Shown: one piece after another, positions 14,846-23,566 of the stretch
Layout of the letters: each line of letters begins with the position of its first letter
How positions within the stretch are numbered: position 1 is the stretch's first letter
Notes under the pieces: model-generated
Seen by the model: the letters and a program-made list of their open reading frames with translations, nothing else
The model's database searches: none
What the model was told of the DNA's origin: nothing
Source: Pseudomonadota bacterium
GTDB lineage: Bacteria > Pseudomonadota > Gammaproteobacteria > Burkholderiales > Burkholderiaceae_B
Direction of reading: 5' to 3'
DNA: 27,990 nt
Assembly (NCBI GenBank): GCA_023427945.1
Contig: JAEYZR010000365.1
Coordinates: forward strand, 1 to 27,990
Translations under genes and position numbers: made by a program

Positions 14846-16381
14846 ATGACAACTCTCATCAAACGGTGGCAGACAGCGTGTGCGCTGGCAGTGACCGCCT
14901 GCATGTTCACACCCTCGATGGTCAGTGCACAGACGCGAGGCGGCAAGATCGACGTCGCCGTCATCGGGGAAATGCCCACCTTCGATCCCATGGCATCGAC
15001 CGCCGATCTGGTGGGCACCGTCACCCAGCACTACTACGAAACGCTGTTCACGTTCGACTCGAAGTGGCAGACCACGCCCTTGCTGGCGGCCACCATGCCG
15101 CAGATCAACGCAGACGGCACCCAATACACCATCGCCCTGCGTCAGGGCGTCACGTTCCACAACGGCGCGGCCATGACATCGAAGGATGTGGTGGACTCCC
15201 TGAAGCGCTGGACCCGCGTGGCACCGCGCGGCAAGCAGGTGGCAGGCAACATCGAGGCCATCGAGGCCGTCGACGACTTCACCATCAGCATCAAGCTGAA
15301 AGAGCCTTACGTTCCCCTGCTCTCGCTGCTCGCATTCAACAACGCTGCGGCCGTGATCATGCCTGCCGGCACGCCCGACGCCGCACCGCGCCAGCCCATC
15401 GGCACCGGTCCCTACCAGTTTCAGGAATACCGCCCCGACCAGTACCTGCAGCTCACCCGTTTCGAGAAATACCAGTCGCGCACGGAAGAGCCCGACAACT
15501 TCGGCGGGGCACGCAAGCAGTTCCTGGACGAAATCCGTTTTGTGCCCGTGCCTGACGTGAACACGCGCATTGAAGGAACACTGGCCGGCCAGTACGACTA
15601 TGCCGACATCATCGGACCGGAATCCATAGACCGCATCAAGGGCCAGGCAGAACCCTTCATCCTCAAGCCGGCCATCTTCTACCTGTACGTGCTCAACACC
15701 AAGCAGGGTCCGTTTGCCAACGTCAAGTTGCGCCAGGCCATGCAGCAAGCCCTGAACATGGACGACACGCTTGCGGTGGCCATCGGTCGCAAGGAATTCT
15801 ATTCAGCCAAGGGTGCGCTCTACCCTGAGGGCTTCACCTGGCACACCGAGCAAGGCGTAAAGGGTCACTACAACACCGGCGACATCGCAAAAGCGACACG
15901 ACTGGTCAAGGAAGCCGGCTACGACGGCACCCCCATCCGCATCCTGTCCACGCGGCAGAACGAAATCAACTATCAGGTCGCGCTGATGGCCAGCGAATAC
16001 CTGAAAGCCGCCGGTTTCAAGGTCGACCTGCAAGTCATGGACTGGGCCACGCTGCTCAGCCGTCGCGCCAACCCCGACCTGTGGGACATCTTCCCCACCA
16101 GCACCCCTTATCTGCCTGATCCGGCCCTGATCGCCACCTTGTCCGAAAGCTATCCGGGCTGGTGGACTTCGCCCGAGCGTGCTGCCGCCTTCGACGCGAT
16201 GAACCGGGAGATCGATCCGGAAAAACGCAAGGCGCACTGGGCCACGCTGCAACAGGTGATCTTCGAACAGGCACCGTTCATCAAGATCGGCGACCTGAAC
16301 AGCCTGGCCTCGAAGTCGACCAGACTCAAAGGCATGACGCCTTCGCCCTGGCCTTACTTCTGGAATGCGTACAAGGATTGA
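14846..16381 (+). CDS. ABC transporter substrate-binding protein, family 5 (dipeptide/oligopeptide type)
   Basis: Periplasmic receptor of 511 aa, the usual length for DppA/OppA/GsiB relatives. Signal peptide at 1-28 (KRW start, hydrophobic core, VSA cleavage). Family landmarks: a mature N-terminus leading to MPTFDPMASTADLVGTVTQHYYETLF, then NADGTQYTIALRQGVTFHNGAAMTSKDVV (the SBP_bac_5 signature region), and QPIGTGPYQFQEY. GGGGAA lies a few bases before ATG 14846. First gene of a tightly packed operon including two permeases and two ATPases. The ligand is probably a peptide or similarly sized amide, given the M81 peptidase downstream in the same operon; the sequence alone does not fix it. Confidence 0.95.
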   Translation: MTTLIKRWQTACALAVTACMFTPSMVSAQTRGGKIDVAVIGEMPTFDPMASTADLVGTVTQHYYETLFTFDSKWQTTPLLAATMPQINADGTQYTIALRQGVTFHNGAAMTSKDVVDSLKRWTRVAPRGKQVAGNIEAIEAVDDFTISIKLKEPYVPLLSLLAFNNAAAVIMPAGTPDAAPRQPIGTGPYQFQEYRPDQYLQLTRFEKYQSRTEEPDNFGGARKQFLDEIRFVPVPDVNTRIEGTLAGQYDYADIIGPESIDRIKGQAEPFILKPAIFYLYVLNTKQGPFANVKLRQAMQQALNMDDTLAVAIGRKEFYSAKGALYPEGFTWHTEQGVKGHYNTGDIAKATRLVKEAGYDGTPIRILSTRQNEINYQVALMASEYLKAAGFKVDLQVMDWATLLSRRANPDLWDIFPTSTPYLPDPALIATLSESYPGWWTSPERAAAFDAMNREIDPEKRKAHWATLQQVIFEQAPFIKIGDLNSLASKSTRLKGMTPSPWPYFWNAYKD

Positions 16382-16412
16382 TCCCGTTGCAAATCGCCAA
16401 GAGAACAATGCA

Positions 16413-17357
16413 GTGTTGACATACATACTCAAGCGCGCAGTGGGCATGGTGGTGGTGATGTTCTTCGTGCTCACGATCGTGTTCCTGATCGTGCGGCTCA
16501 CCCCCGGCGACCCGGCCGCCATCATGCTCGGTCCCGATGCCACGGCCAGCGCGATTGCGGCCCTGCGCGCCAGCCTTGGCCTGGATGAGCCCCTGATCAA
16601 GCAGTACACCCTGTTCCTGGGCCGTCTGGCCCAGGGCGATCTGGGCGATTCGATCTTTCTGAATCGCCCCGTCCTGACGGCCCTGTACGAGCGCAGCGAA
16701 CCGACGTTCTTTCTCACGCTGTTCACCATGACCATCGCCGTGGTGTTTGCCGTGCCGCTGGGCATCATCGCCGCTTACCGGCGTGATTCCTGGATCGATC
16801 GCGGGGTCACCACGTTTGCGATGCTGGCCGCCAGCGTGCCCAGCTTCTGGCTGGGCCTGCTGCTCATCCAGATGTTTGCCGCGAAGCTGGGGTGGTTTCC
16901 GGTGGCCGGTTACGGCGGGCCGGACGCCTCGTTCCTGGATCGTCTGCGCCACCTCATCCTGCCCGCGCTTGCCCTGGGTACGGGCGCCAGCGCCATCATC
17001 CTGCGCTCCACCCGCGCCAGCATGCTGGACGTCCTGAACGACCAGTACGTGCGCACCGCCCGCTCCAAAGGCATGAGCGAACTGCGCGTGGTCACCCGCC
17101 ACGCACTGAAGAACGCGCTGATTCCCATCATCACTGTCCTGGGCCTGACTGCCGCCGCCCTGATCTCCGGAGCGGTCGTGACCGAAACGGTGTTCAGCCT
17201 GCCCGGTATCGGCAACCTCGTCGTCTCGGCCGTGATGCGCCGCGACTACCCGGTCATCCAGGGTGCCCTGCTGGTGATCGCCTCGCTCTACGTGCTGTTC
17301 AACTTCTGTGTCGACATGCTCTACCTGGCGGTCGATCCAAGGGTGCGTTATCAATGA
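16413..17357 (+). CDS. ABC transporter permease, DppB-type
   Basis: Inner-membrane subunit of 314 aa. It has the DppB/OppB layout: a first membrane helix (TYILKRAVGMVVVMFFVLTIVFLIVRLTPGDPAA), an extracytoplasmic stretch with LGLDEPLIKQYTLFLGRLAQGDLGDS, then five more helices. The cytoplasmic EAA-like loop YVRTARSKGMSELRVVTRHALKNALIP contacts the ATPase. I chose GTG 16413 because homologues begin with the LTYILKR stretch that follows it; the open frame extends a little further upstream without conservation. The stop overlaps the next gene's ATG (ATGA), giving translational coupling. Confidence 0.93.
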   Translation: MLTYILKRAVGMVVVMFFVLTIVFLIVRLTPGDPAAIMLGPDATASAIAALRASLGLDEPLIKQYTLFLGRLAQGDLGDSIFLNRPVLTALYERSEPTFFLTLFTMTIAVVFAVPLGIIAAYRRDSWIDRGVTTFAMLAASVPSFWLGLLLIQMFAAKLGWFPVAGYGGPDASFLDRLRHLILPALALGTGASAIILRSTRASMLDVLNDQYVRTARSKGMSELRVVTRHALKNALIPIITVLGLTAAALISGAVVTETVFSLPGIGNLVVSAVMRRDYPVIQGALLVIASLYVLFNFCVDMLYLAVDPRVRYQ

Positions 17358-18235
17358 CTTCGATTTCATCGACCCAGACCCTGCCGCCGCCGCGTTCGCG
17401 AATGGAGAACCTGCTGGCGCTCATCATGGAGCGCAAGGTGGCGACCATCGCACTGGCCGTGCTGTGCCTGCTGGCCCTGGCAGCATTGCTCGCACCGTGG
17501 GTCACGCCACACCTGCCCAACAAACTGTCCATCGTCAATCGCCTGAAGCCGCCCTCTGCCGAATTCTGGTTCGGCACCGACGAGTTCGGCCGCGACGTCT
17601 TCACGCGCACGGTGTTTGCCGCACGCATCTCCCTGGCGGTCGGGCTGGCCGTGGTGGCCATTTCCATGACGGCAGGCGTCGTGCTGGGCATGATCGCCGG
17701 CATGTCCAAACGCATGGACATGGTGCTGTCGCGCCTGCTGGACGCGATGATGGCGTTTCCCGACACGCTGCTCGCCATCGCACTGGTCGCGGCACTGGGC
17801 CCCTCGTTGAGCACGGTCATCATCGCACTGAGCATCGTCTACACGCCACGGCTGGCCCGCGTCGTGCGCGCCTCCACGCTGGTGATCAGCGAACTGCCCT
17901 ACATCGAAGCGGCACGCGCCCTGGGCGTCTCCAGGCTGCGCATCGCCACCCGGCATGTCTTGCGCAACCTGGTGTCGCCCTTGCTGGTGCAGGGCAGCTT
18001 CATTTTTGCCTACGCCATCCTGGCCGAAGCCGGCCTGTCGTTCCTGGGCGTGGGCGTGGATCCCGACGTACCCACGTGGGGCACCATGATCGCGGCCGGC
18101 CGTCAGTACAGCGGCCGCGCCGAATGGCTGATGCTCTATCCCGGCCTGTCCATCGTGATCGCCGCACTGTGTCTCCAGGTGGTGGGCGACAGCCTGCGCG
18201 ATCTGCTGGACCCCACTGTCCAGAAGTCACTTTGA
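17354..18235 (+). CDS. ABC transporter permease, DppC-type
   Basis: Second inner-membrane subunit, 293 aa. After a short cytoplasmic N-terminus come a first helix near 30-50, the DppC hallmark FGTDEFGRDVFTRTVFAARISLAVG, and five further helices. The coupling loop YIEAARALGVSRLRIATRHVLRNLVSPLLVQ carries the EAA motif. AEAGLSFLGVGVDPDVPTWG near the C-terminus is also diagnostic. ATG 17354 overlaps the preceding stop. It would pair with the DppB-type permease to form the membrane channel of the importer. Confidence 0.94.
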   Translation: MTSISSTQTLPPPRSRMENLLALIMERKVATIALAVLCLLALAALLAPWVTPHLPNKLSIVNRLKPPSAEFWFGTDEFGRDVFTRTVFAARISLAVGLAVVAISMTAGVVLGMIAGMSKRMDMVLSRLLDAMMAFPDTLLAIALVAALGPSLSTVIIALSIVYTPRLARVVRASTLVISELPYIEAARALGVSRLRIATRHVLRNLVSPLLVQGSFIFAYAILAEAGLSFLGVGVDPDVPTWGTMIAAGRQYSGRAEWLMLYPGLSIVIAALCLQVVGDSLRDLLDPTVQKSL

Positions 18236-18251
18236 GCCCGGAGTACCGATC

Positions 18252-19289
18252 ATGACAGCCTCTTCCCCTGCGAGCATTCCGGATCACGTCGTCTGCCGCG
18301 TGGAGAATCTGCGCACCAGCTTCTCGCACGGCAAACACTGGATCACGTCGGTCGATGACGTGAGTTTCGATGTCCCCAAAGGCAAGACCCTTGCCGTGGT
18401 GGGCGAATCGGGCTCCGGGAAATCGGTCACCAGTCTGTCCATGCTGCGCCTGCTGCCCAACAACGGCCGGATCACGGGTGGCAGGGTGCTCTATCGCCAC
18501 GCCACCGAGGGCGTGATGGACCTTGCCCACCTGAGCGAACGGCGCATGCGCCGGATTCGCGGCAAGAACATTGCCATGATTTTCCAGGAGCCCATGACCA
18601 GCCTGAATCCGCTGTTCACAGTCGGTGACCAGATCGCGGAAATGCTCATGCTGCATGAACCCGTCACCCGCGCCCAGGCACTGGAGCGCGCCTGCACCAT
18701 GCTCGAACTGGTGGAGATTCCCTCGGCCCGCACACGGTTGAACGACTATCCGCACCAGATGTCCGGCGGCATGCGCCAGCGCGTCATGATCGCCATGGCA
18801 CTGGTCTGCAATCCCACCCTGTTGATCGCCGACGAACCCACGACCGCGCTGGACGTGACCGTGCAGGCCCAGATCATCGCCCTGCTCGGGCGCCTGCAGC
18901 AGGAACTGGGCATGAGCATTCTGTTCATCACGCACAACCTGGGCGTGGTCGCCGAGATCGCCCACGAAGTCGTGGTGCTGTATGCCGGACGCGTGGCCGA
19001 GCATGCCAAGGTGCACGATCTGTTCGAGCGGCAGAAACACCCCTACACCCGTGGCCTTCTGGCCTGTATTCCCGACGCCAAGCGTGATCGCGCGCCCGAT
19101 GGCACCCGGGGGCGGCTGCGCCCCATCGCCGGCAACGTTCCCCCTGCGGGCCGCTGGCCGTCAGGCTGTACCTTTGCACCCCGCTGCGAATACGTCGACC
19201 CGCAATGCACGCAGGCCGTGCCCCCGCTGGTGCCCACCGACCGGGGCGCCGACCATCTCTCCAGTTGCCGGAAACACGAACAGCTATGA
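18252..19289 (+). CDS. ABC transporter ATP-binding protein, DppD-type
   Basis: Cytoplasmic ATPase of 345 aa powering the importer. Walker A is GESGSGKS (51-58), the Q-loop glutamine is in IFQEP (Q112), the signature is SGGMRQR (171-177) and Walker B is LLIADEP (190-196), followed by the D-loop. The C-terminal oligopeptide-type extension carries the cysteines that bind an iron-sulfur cluster in some DppD homologues: CTFAPRCEYVDPQCTQ and a later C. ATG 18252 starts 16 nt after the permease stop. Its own end overlaps the next ATPase by 4 bp. Confidence 0.95.
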   Translation: MTASSPASIPDHVVCRVENLRTSFSHGKHWITSVDDVSFDVPKGKTLAVVGESGSGKSVTSLSMLRLLPNNGRITGGRVLYRHATEGVMDLAHLSERRMRRIRGKNIAMIFQEPMTSLNPLFTVGDQIAEMLMLHEPVTRAQALERACTMLELVEIPSARTRLNDYPHQMSGGMRQRVMIAMALVCNPTLLIADEPTTALDVTVQAQIIALLGRLQQELGMSILFITHNLGVVAEIAHEVVVLYAGRVAEHAKVHDLFERQKHPYTRGLLACIPDAKRDRAPDGTRGRLRPIAGNVPPAGRWPSGCTFAPRCEYVDPQCTQAVPPLVPTDRGADHLSSCRKHEQL

Positions 19290-20266
19290 ACACAAGCACT
19301 GACGCCGCAGCACCGTCGACGCTGCTTGAAGTCACGGATCTCGCCAAGCATTTTCCTGGCCCCGCCGGCGTCGTCCACGCCGTCGACGGGGTGAGCTTCG
19401 AACTGAAGAAAGGCCGGATTCTGGGCCTGGTGGGGGAGTCCGGATCGGGCAAGACCACGGTCGGACGCAGTCTGCTGCGCCTGGTGGAGCCCTCGGCAGG
19501 CAGCGCAAAGTTCGAGGGCACGGATCTGTTCGCCTTGTCCGAGCGCGACATGCCCCCCGATAGGCGGCGCCTGCAGATGGTCTTCCAGGATCCCTACTCC
19601 AGCCTCAATCCCAGGCTGCGCGTGGGTGACATCATCGGCGAAGCCATCGACACCCACGCCATAGCCAAAGGCAGCGAGAAAAAGGCCAGGATCGCCGATC
19701 TGCTGACGCAGGTGGGCCTGAACGGCGACCATGCCCGCCGCTATCCGCATGAGTTTTCGGGTGGCCAGCGCCAGCGTATCGGCATCGCACGCGCCCTGGC
19801 CGTGGAACCGGACTGCATCATCGCCGACGAACCCGTCTCGGCACTGGACGTCTCGGTACAGGCGCAGATCATCAACCTGATCCAGGACCTGCAGCAGGAC
19901 CGTGGATTGAGCGTGCTGTTCATTTCCCACGACCTTTCCGTGGTGGAACACCTGTGCGAGGACATCGTCGTGATGTACCTGGGGCGCGTCATGGAGAGCG
20001 GCCCCAGCGATCAGGTCTACAGCGCGCCACGCCACCCCTATACCCGTGCGCTGCTGTCGGCTGCGCCCATCGCCGACCCGACCCGCAAGACCCAACGAAT
20101 CGTCCTGCGCGGCGACATACCCAGCCCCCTGAACCCGCCGTCGGGTTGCGTGTTCCGCACCCGGTGTCCGCACGCCATCGAGGCCTGCGCGACACAACGA
20201 CCTGAACTTGAATCGGTCGGCACGGGCCATAAAGCCGCCTGTATCCGACTGACCGAACTGGCTTGA
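19286..20266 (+). CDS. ABC transporter ATP-binding protein, DppF-type
   Basis: Second ATPase subunit, 326 aa. Walker A GESGSGKT (50-57), Q-loop in VFQDPYSSLNP, signature FSGGQRQR (157-164), Walker B CIIADEP (177-183). The C-terminal oligopeptide extension includes GCVFRTRCPHAIEAC. ATG 19286 is favoured because it overlaps the DppD-type stop (ATGA) and the ABC core begins a few residues later; an upstream in-frame extension lies inside the preceding gene. With the DppD-type protein it completes a canonical five-component peptide importer. Confidence 0.95.
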   Translation: MNTSTDAAAPSTLLEVTDLAKHFPGPAGVVHAVDGVSFELKKGRILGLVGESGSGKTTVGRSLLRLVEPSAGSAKFEGTDLFALSERDMPPDRRRLQMVFQDPYSSLNPRLRVGDIIGEAIDTHAIAKGSEKKARIADLLTQVGLNGDHARRYPHEFSGGQRQRIGIARALAVEPDCIIADEPVSALDVSVQAQIINLIQDLQQDRGLSVLFISHDLSVVEHLCEDIVVMYLGRVMESGPSDQVYSAPRHPYTRALLSAAPIADPTRKTQRIVLRGDIPSPLNPPSGCVFRTRCPHAIEACATQRPELESVGTGHKAACIRLTELA

Positions 20267-20280
20267 CCCCTGGAGTTGAT

Positions 20281-20781
20281 TTGAATCTGAATAACGCAAA
20301 GCCCGCCGCCGCCCCTGACGACTGTTATGCGCGTCTGGCGCAAATGGGTATCGAACTGCATGCGTCGCCCCCACCCATAGGCAACTTCGTGAGCCACACC
20401 CGTGCCGGCAACCTGCTGTACCTGTCGGGCCAGGGCCCCTGCACCGCCGAGGGCCATCTGTACACCGGCAAGGTCGGCGAGGACGTGAGCGTCGAACAGG
20501 CTTACGCCCATGCTCGCCTGACCGGCATCAATCTGCTGGCCGTGCTGCACGAAACGCTGGGCGACCTCAATCGCGTCACGCGCATCGTGAAGCTCCTGGG
20601 CATGGTGAACGCCACGCCTTCGTTCACGGCTCATCCCAGCGTCATCAATGGCTGCTCGGACCTGCTGATCACCGTGTTCGGCACCAGCGTGGGCACCCAC
20701 GCCCGCTCGGCCGTCGGCATGGGCTCGCTGCCCAACAACATCACTGTCGAAATCGAGGCCATCGTTGAAATCAGGGATTGA
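20281..20781 (+). CDS. RidA/YjgF-family protein (long UK114-like subgroup)
   Basis: Protein of 166 aa. RidA proteins hydrolyse reactive enamine/imine intermediates released by PLP enzymes; this one has the longer N-terminus of the UK114-like group. GNFVSHTRAGNLLYLSGQGP is the entry strand, and THARSAVGMGSLPNNITVEIEAIVEI at the C-terminus carries the substrate-binding arginine (ARSAVG). The start is TTG at 20281, because GGAG at 20272-20275 sits 5 nt upstream; another TTG at 20263 overlaps the ATPase stop but lacks a ribosome site. It sits directly before a PLP-dependent enzyme, a very fitting partnership. Confidence 0.88.
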   Translation: MNLNNAKPAAAPDDCYARLAQMGIELHASPPPIGNFVSHTRAGNLLYLSGQGPCTAEGHLYTGKVGEDVSVEQAYAHARLTGINLLAVLHETLGDLNRVTRIVKLLGMVNATPSFTAHPSVINGCSDLLITVFGTSVGTHARSAVGMGSLPNNITVEIEAIVEIRD

Positions 20782-20834
20782 AGGCGCAATGGTTTTGCGC
20801 TCTGAACCAACCAACCCATATCTGAGGTGCACTT

Positions 20835-22028
20835 GTGAATGACATTCGAGAATCCCTGGGCCTGCGCCGGGTGATCAACGTATCGGGCACCATGACCAGC
20901 CTGGGCGCCTCCATCGCGGTGCCCGAAGCCATCGAGGCCGCCGTGCAGATCCTGCCGCAGTTCGTGGAAATCGGCGCCCTGCAGAAGTACGCCAGCGGCG
21001 TGATCGCCAGCGTGTGCGGTGGCGAGGCAGGTTTCGTGACCGCATCGTGTTCAGCCGGGCTGACGATTTCCGTGGCGGGCATGATGACCGGCGCCGACCT
21101 GGGCGCAGTGGAACGGCTGCCCGACAGCACCGGGCTGAAAAACGAAGTCGTCATCCAGACCGGACACATGATCAACTACGGCGCCCCCGTCGACCAGGCC
21201 ATCAGGCTGGCCGGGGCACGCATCGTACCGGTCGGTCAATCGACCACCGGACGGCGCTACCAGCTGGAGTCGGCGATCACGGACAACACCGCGGCAGCGG
21301 TATTCGTGGTCTCGCACCACTGCGTGCAATATGGCCTGATCGAACTGGAGGAGTTCATCGAGGTCTGCCATGCCCGCAACGTGCCGGTGATCGTGGACGC
21401 CGCCTCTGAGTACGACCTGCAGCGGTTTCTCGCCGCCGGTGCCGATATCTGCCTGTACTCCGCGCACAAGTTCATGGGCGGCATCACCGCCGGCATCGTG
21501 GTGGGCAAACGGGCTCACGTGCGCCATGCCTACATGCAGAACATAGGCATCGGACGCGGCATGAAAGTGGGCAAGGAAGGCATACTCGCCACGGCCGCCA
21601 CCCTCAAGGCATGGACACAGCGCGACCACGCCGCCGACCGTCGCCGCCAGGACGGCAACCTGACGCTCTGGCAGGCCGCCTTGCAGGGACGCGCCGGTGT
21701 CCGCACCGACATTCTGCCCGATCCCACCGGCAACCCCCTGAATCGTCTGCGCGTCTACGTCGAGCCCACGCAGGCCCGTGCCAGCGCATGGGATCTGGCC
21801 GACCTGCTTGCGCAGGCCGAGCGCCCGATCATCGTGCGCGACGATGAGATCGACCAGGGCTACTTCGAACTGGACCCCTGCAACGTTCACGACGGTGAGG
21901 CCGACATCGTGGCGCACACCCTGCAGCAGGTCATCGATGCCGCGGCTGCGGCGCCCACGCCCGCGACCACATCCGTGCACGAGCGCCGCAATCGCAGCGC
22001 CCAGGCCCTGCTTCGCTGGCCCGACTGA
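20835..22028 (+). CDS. SelA-like PLP-dependent enzyme (possible ammonia-lyase or beta-eliminating enzyme)
   Basis: Fold-type I PLP enzyme of 397 aa resembling SelA and D-glucosaminate-6-phosphate ammonia-lyase (DgaE-type) proteins more than classic transaminases. It opens with LGLRRVINVSGTMTSLGAS, typical of this group. The aspartate holding the PLP ring is D188 in VIVDAASEYDL, and the Schiff-base lysine is K212 in YSAHKFMGG. No tRNA-binding N-terminal domain as in true SelA is present, so selenocysteine synthesis is unlikely. Start GTG 20835, with AGGTG 6 nt earlier. An elimination reaction by this enzyme would give an enamine for the upstream RidA protein (inference). The substrate is unknown. 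Confidence 0.82.
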   Translation: MNDIRESLGLRRVINVSGTMTSLGASIAVPEAIEAAVQILPQFVEIGALQKYASGVIASVCGGEAGFVTASCSAGLTISVAGMMTGADLGAVERLPDSTGLKNEVVIQTGHMINYGAPVDQAIRLAGARIVPVGQSTTGRRYQLESAITDNTAAAVFVVSHHCVQYGLIELEEFIEVCHARNVPVIVDAASEYDLQRFLAAGADICLYSAHKFMGGITAGIVVGKRAHVRHAYMQNIGIGRGMKVGKEGILATAATLKAWTQRDHAADRRRQDGNLTLWQAALQGRAGVRTDILPDPTGNPLNRLRVYVEPTQARASAWDLADLLAQAERPIIVRDDEIDQGYFELDPCNVHDGEADIVAHTLQQVIDAAAAAPTPATTSVHERRNRSAQALLRWPD

Positions 22029-22047
22029 ATACTCAATGGAGACTGGC

Positions 22048-23517
22048 ATGAAACTTTTCTCTGCTTCGCTGGCAACCGAGACCAACACCTTCTCGCCCCT
22101 GATCTGTTCCCTGGAAGCCTATCGCACCGGCACCTTCCTGCGCCCGGGCGAGCATCCCGACGAACACCCCCTCGCCCAGACGGCCCCCTTGTGGGTGGCG
22201 CGCAAGCGGGCCGCCATCGATGGATTCGAACTGGTCGAAGGCAGCTGCTTTCAGACCTCGCCGGCGGGCACGACCACCCGCGAGGCCTACGAATTCATGC
22301 GCGACGAAATACTGGACCAGGTCCGCGCGGCATTGCCGCTGGACGGCGTGGTGCTGGGGCTGCATGGTGCGATGGTCGCCGACGGCTATGACGACGTCGA
22401 AGGCGACATCGTCGAGCGGGTGCGCGACATCGTGGGCCCGAAATGCGTAATCGGCGTGGAACTCGACCCCCACTGCCACCTGACACTCAAGCGCATCCGC
22501 CACGCCGACATCACCATTCTTTATAAAGAACACCCGCACACCGACACCGTCGAGCGCGCCGAGGAAGTCCTCGATCTGGTGTTGCGCACCATCCGTGGCG
22601 AGATCAAGCCGGTGTCGTCGGTATTCGATTGCCAGCAGTTGGGCAGCTACCGCACCACCCTGCCGCTGATGCGCAAACTGGTGGACGACATCACCGCAAT
22701 GGAAGGCAAGGACGGCATCCTGTCGATCTCCATCTGCCACTCGTTTCCCTACGCCGACGTGCCCGAGCTGGGTGCACGCATTCTGGTCATTGCCGATGAC
22801 GACAAGGCCGCGGCCGATCGCGTGGCCACGCTCGTGGGGCAGCGCCTGATCGACCTGCGCGGCAAGAGCATGCCCGAGTATTTCGAAGTCGAAGCTGGCC
22901 TGGACCATGCGCTTGCCGCCGATGCCTGGCCGGTCGTCATTGCCGACCCTGCCGACAACGCGGGCGGCGGCGCGGGCAGCGACAACACCACCATCATCCG
23001 TGCCCTGATCGAACGGGATGTTCAGGGCGCCATCGTCGGCCCGGTATGGGATCCGATCGCCGTGCAACTGTGCTTCGCCGCAGGCGTGGGCGGCAGGCTG
23101 CAACTGCGCTTCGGCGGCAAGACGGGCGCCTCGTCGGGCATGCCGGTCGATGCGATGGTCACCGTCGTCGGCCTGGGCACGGACTGCAAGCAGACGCTGG
23201 TGGCTGCCGTGAACGATCTGGGCAATTGCGCCGCGATCCGGGTGGGCGGCGTGGAAGTGGTGCTGACGACCATGCGCACGCAGGCGCTGGGGTTGCAGTT
23301 GTTCACCAATGTCGGCATCGATCCGCGCGAACGCAAGCTGGTGGTGGTGAAGTCGAACAACCACTTCATGGCGGCCTACGCGCCGATTGCGGCCAGCGTG
23401 ATCTACATCGATTCCGATGGCCCGATGGTGAGCGATTTCACGAAAATTCCGTTCACCAAGATCACACGCCCCTTGTGGCCCCTGGACAGCGAGACGCAGC
23501 CGAAACTGATCTTGTAA
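22048..23517 (+). CDS. M81 family metallopeptidase (MlrC-like), copy 2
   Basis: Cytoplasmic hydrolase of 489 aa in the MlrC group. Motifs: ASLATETNTFSP at the N-terminus, VVLGLHGAM (101-109), ELDPHCHLT (138-146), YKEHPHTD (159-166), DPADNAGGGAGSDNT (300-314) and KSNNHFMAAY near the end. ATG 22048 is preferred over ATG 22036 because GGAG at 22038-22041 sits 6 nt upstream of it. It belongs to the importer/RidA/PLP operon, 19 nt after the SelA-like gene. It differs considerably from copy 1 (for example GGGAGSDN versus LSGGASDT), so the two are old paralogues rather than a recent duplication. Confidence 0.93.
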   Translation: MKLFSASLATETNTFSPLICSLEAYRTGTFLRPGEHPDEHPLAQTAPLWVARKRAAIDGFELVEGSCFQTSPAGTTTREAYEFMRDEILDQVRAALPLDGVVLGLHGAMVADGYDDVEGDIVERVRDIVGPKCVIGVELDPHCHLTLKRIRHADITILYKEHPHTDTVERAEEVLDLVLRTIRGEIKPVSSVFDCQQLGSYRTTLPLMRKLVDDITAMEGKDGILSISICHSFPYADVPELGARILVIADDDKAAADRVATLVGQRLIDLRGKSMPEYFEVEAGLDHALAADAWPVVIADPADNAGGGAGSDNTTIIRALIERDVQGAIVGPVWDPIAVQLCFAAGVGGRLQLRFGGKTGASSGMPVDAMVTVVGLGTDCKQTLVAAVNDLGNCAAIRVGGVEVVLTTMRTQALGLQLFTNVGIDPRERKLVVVKSNNHFMAAYAPIAASVIYIDSDGPMVSDFTKIPFTKITRPLWPLDSETQPKLIL

Positions 23518-23536
23518 GGCACAATGTCGAATCTTT

Positions 23537-23553
23537 CCTGACTGCCAGACAGG
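23537..23553. promoter_or_regulatory. 17-bp palindrome just before the IclR gene
   Basis: CCTGACTGCCAGACAGG pairs at 7 of 8 arm positions around a central base. It occupies the 49-bp gap between the M81 stop and the IclR ATG, ending 13 nt before that ATG and overlapping the only AGG available as a ribosome site. It may be an autoregulatory operator or an RNA hairpin limiting translation. The choice between these is open. Confidence 0.45.
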
Positions 23554-23566
23554 CCGTACGCACACC

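Noticed and set aside
20835..22028. True selenocysteine synthase (SelA)
   Set aside because: There is no SelA N-terminal tRNA-binding domain and no selB or selC nearby. The context points to small-molecule catabolism.
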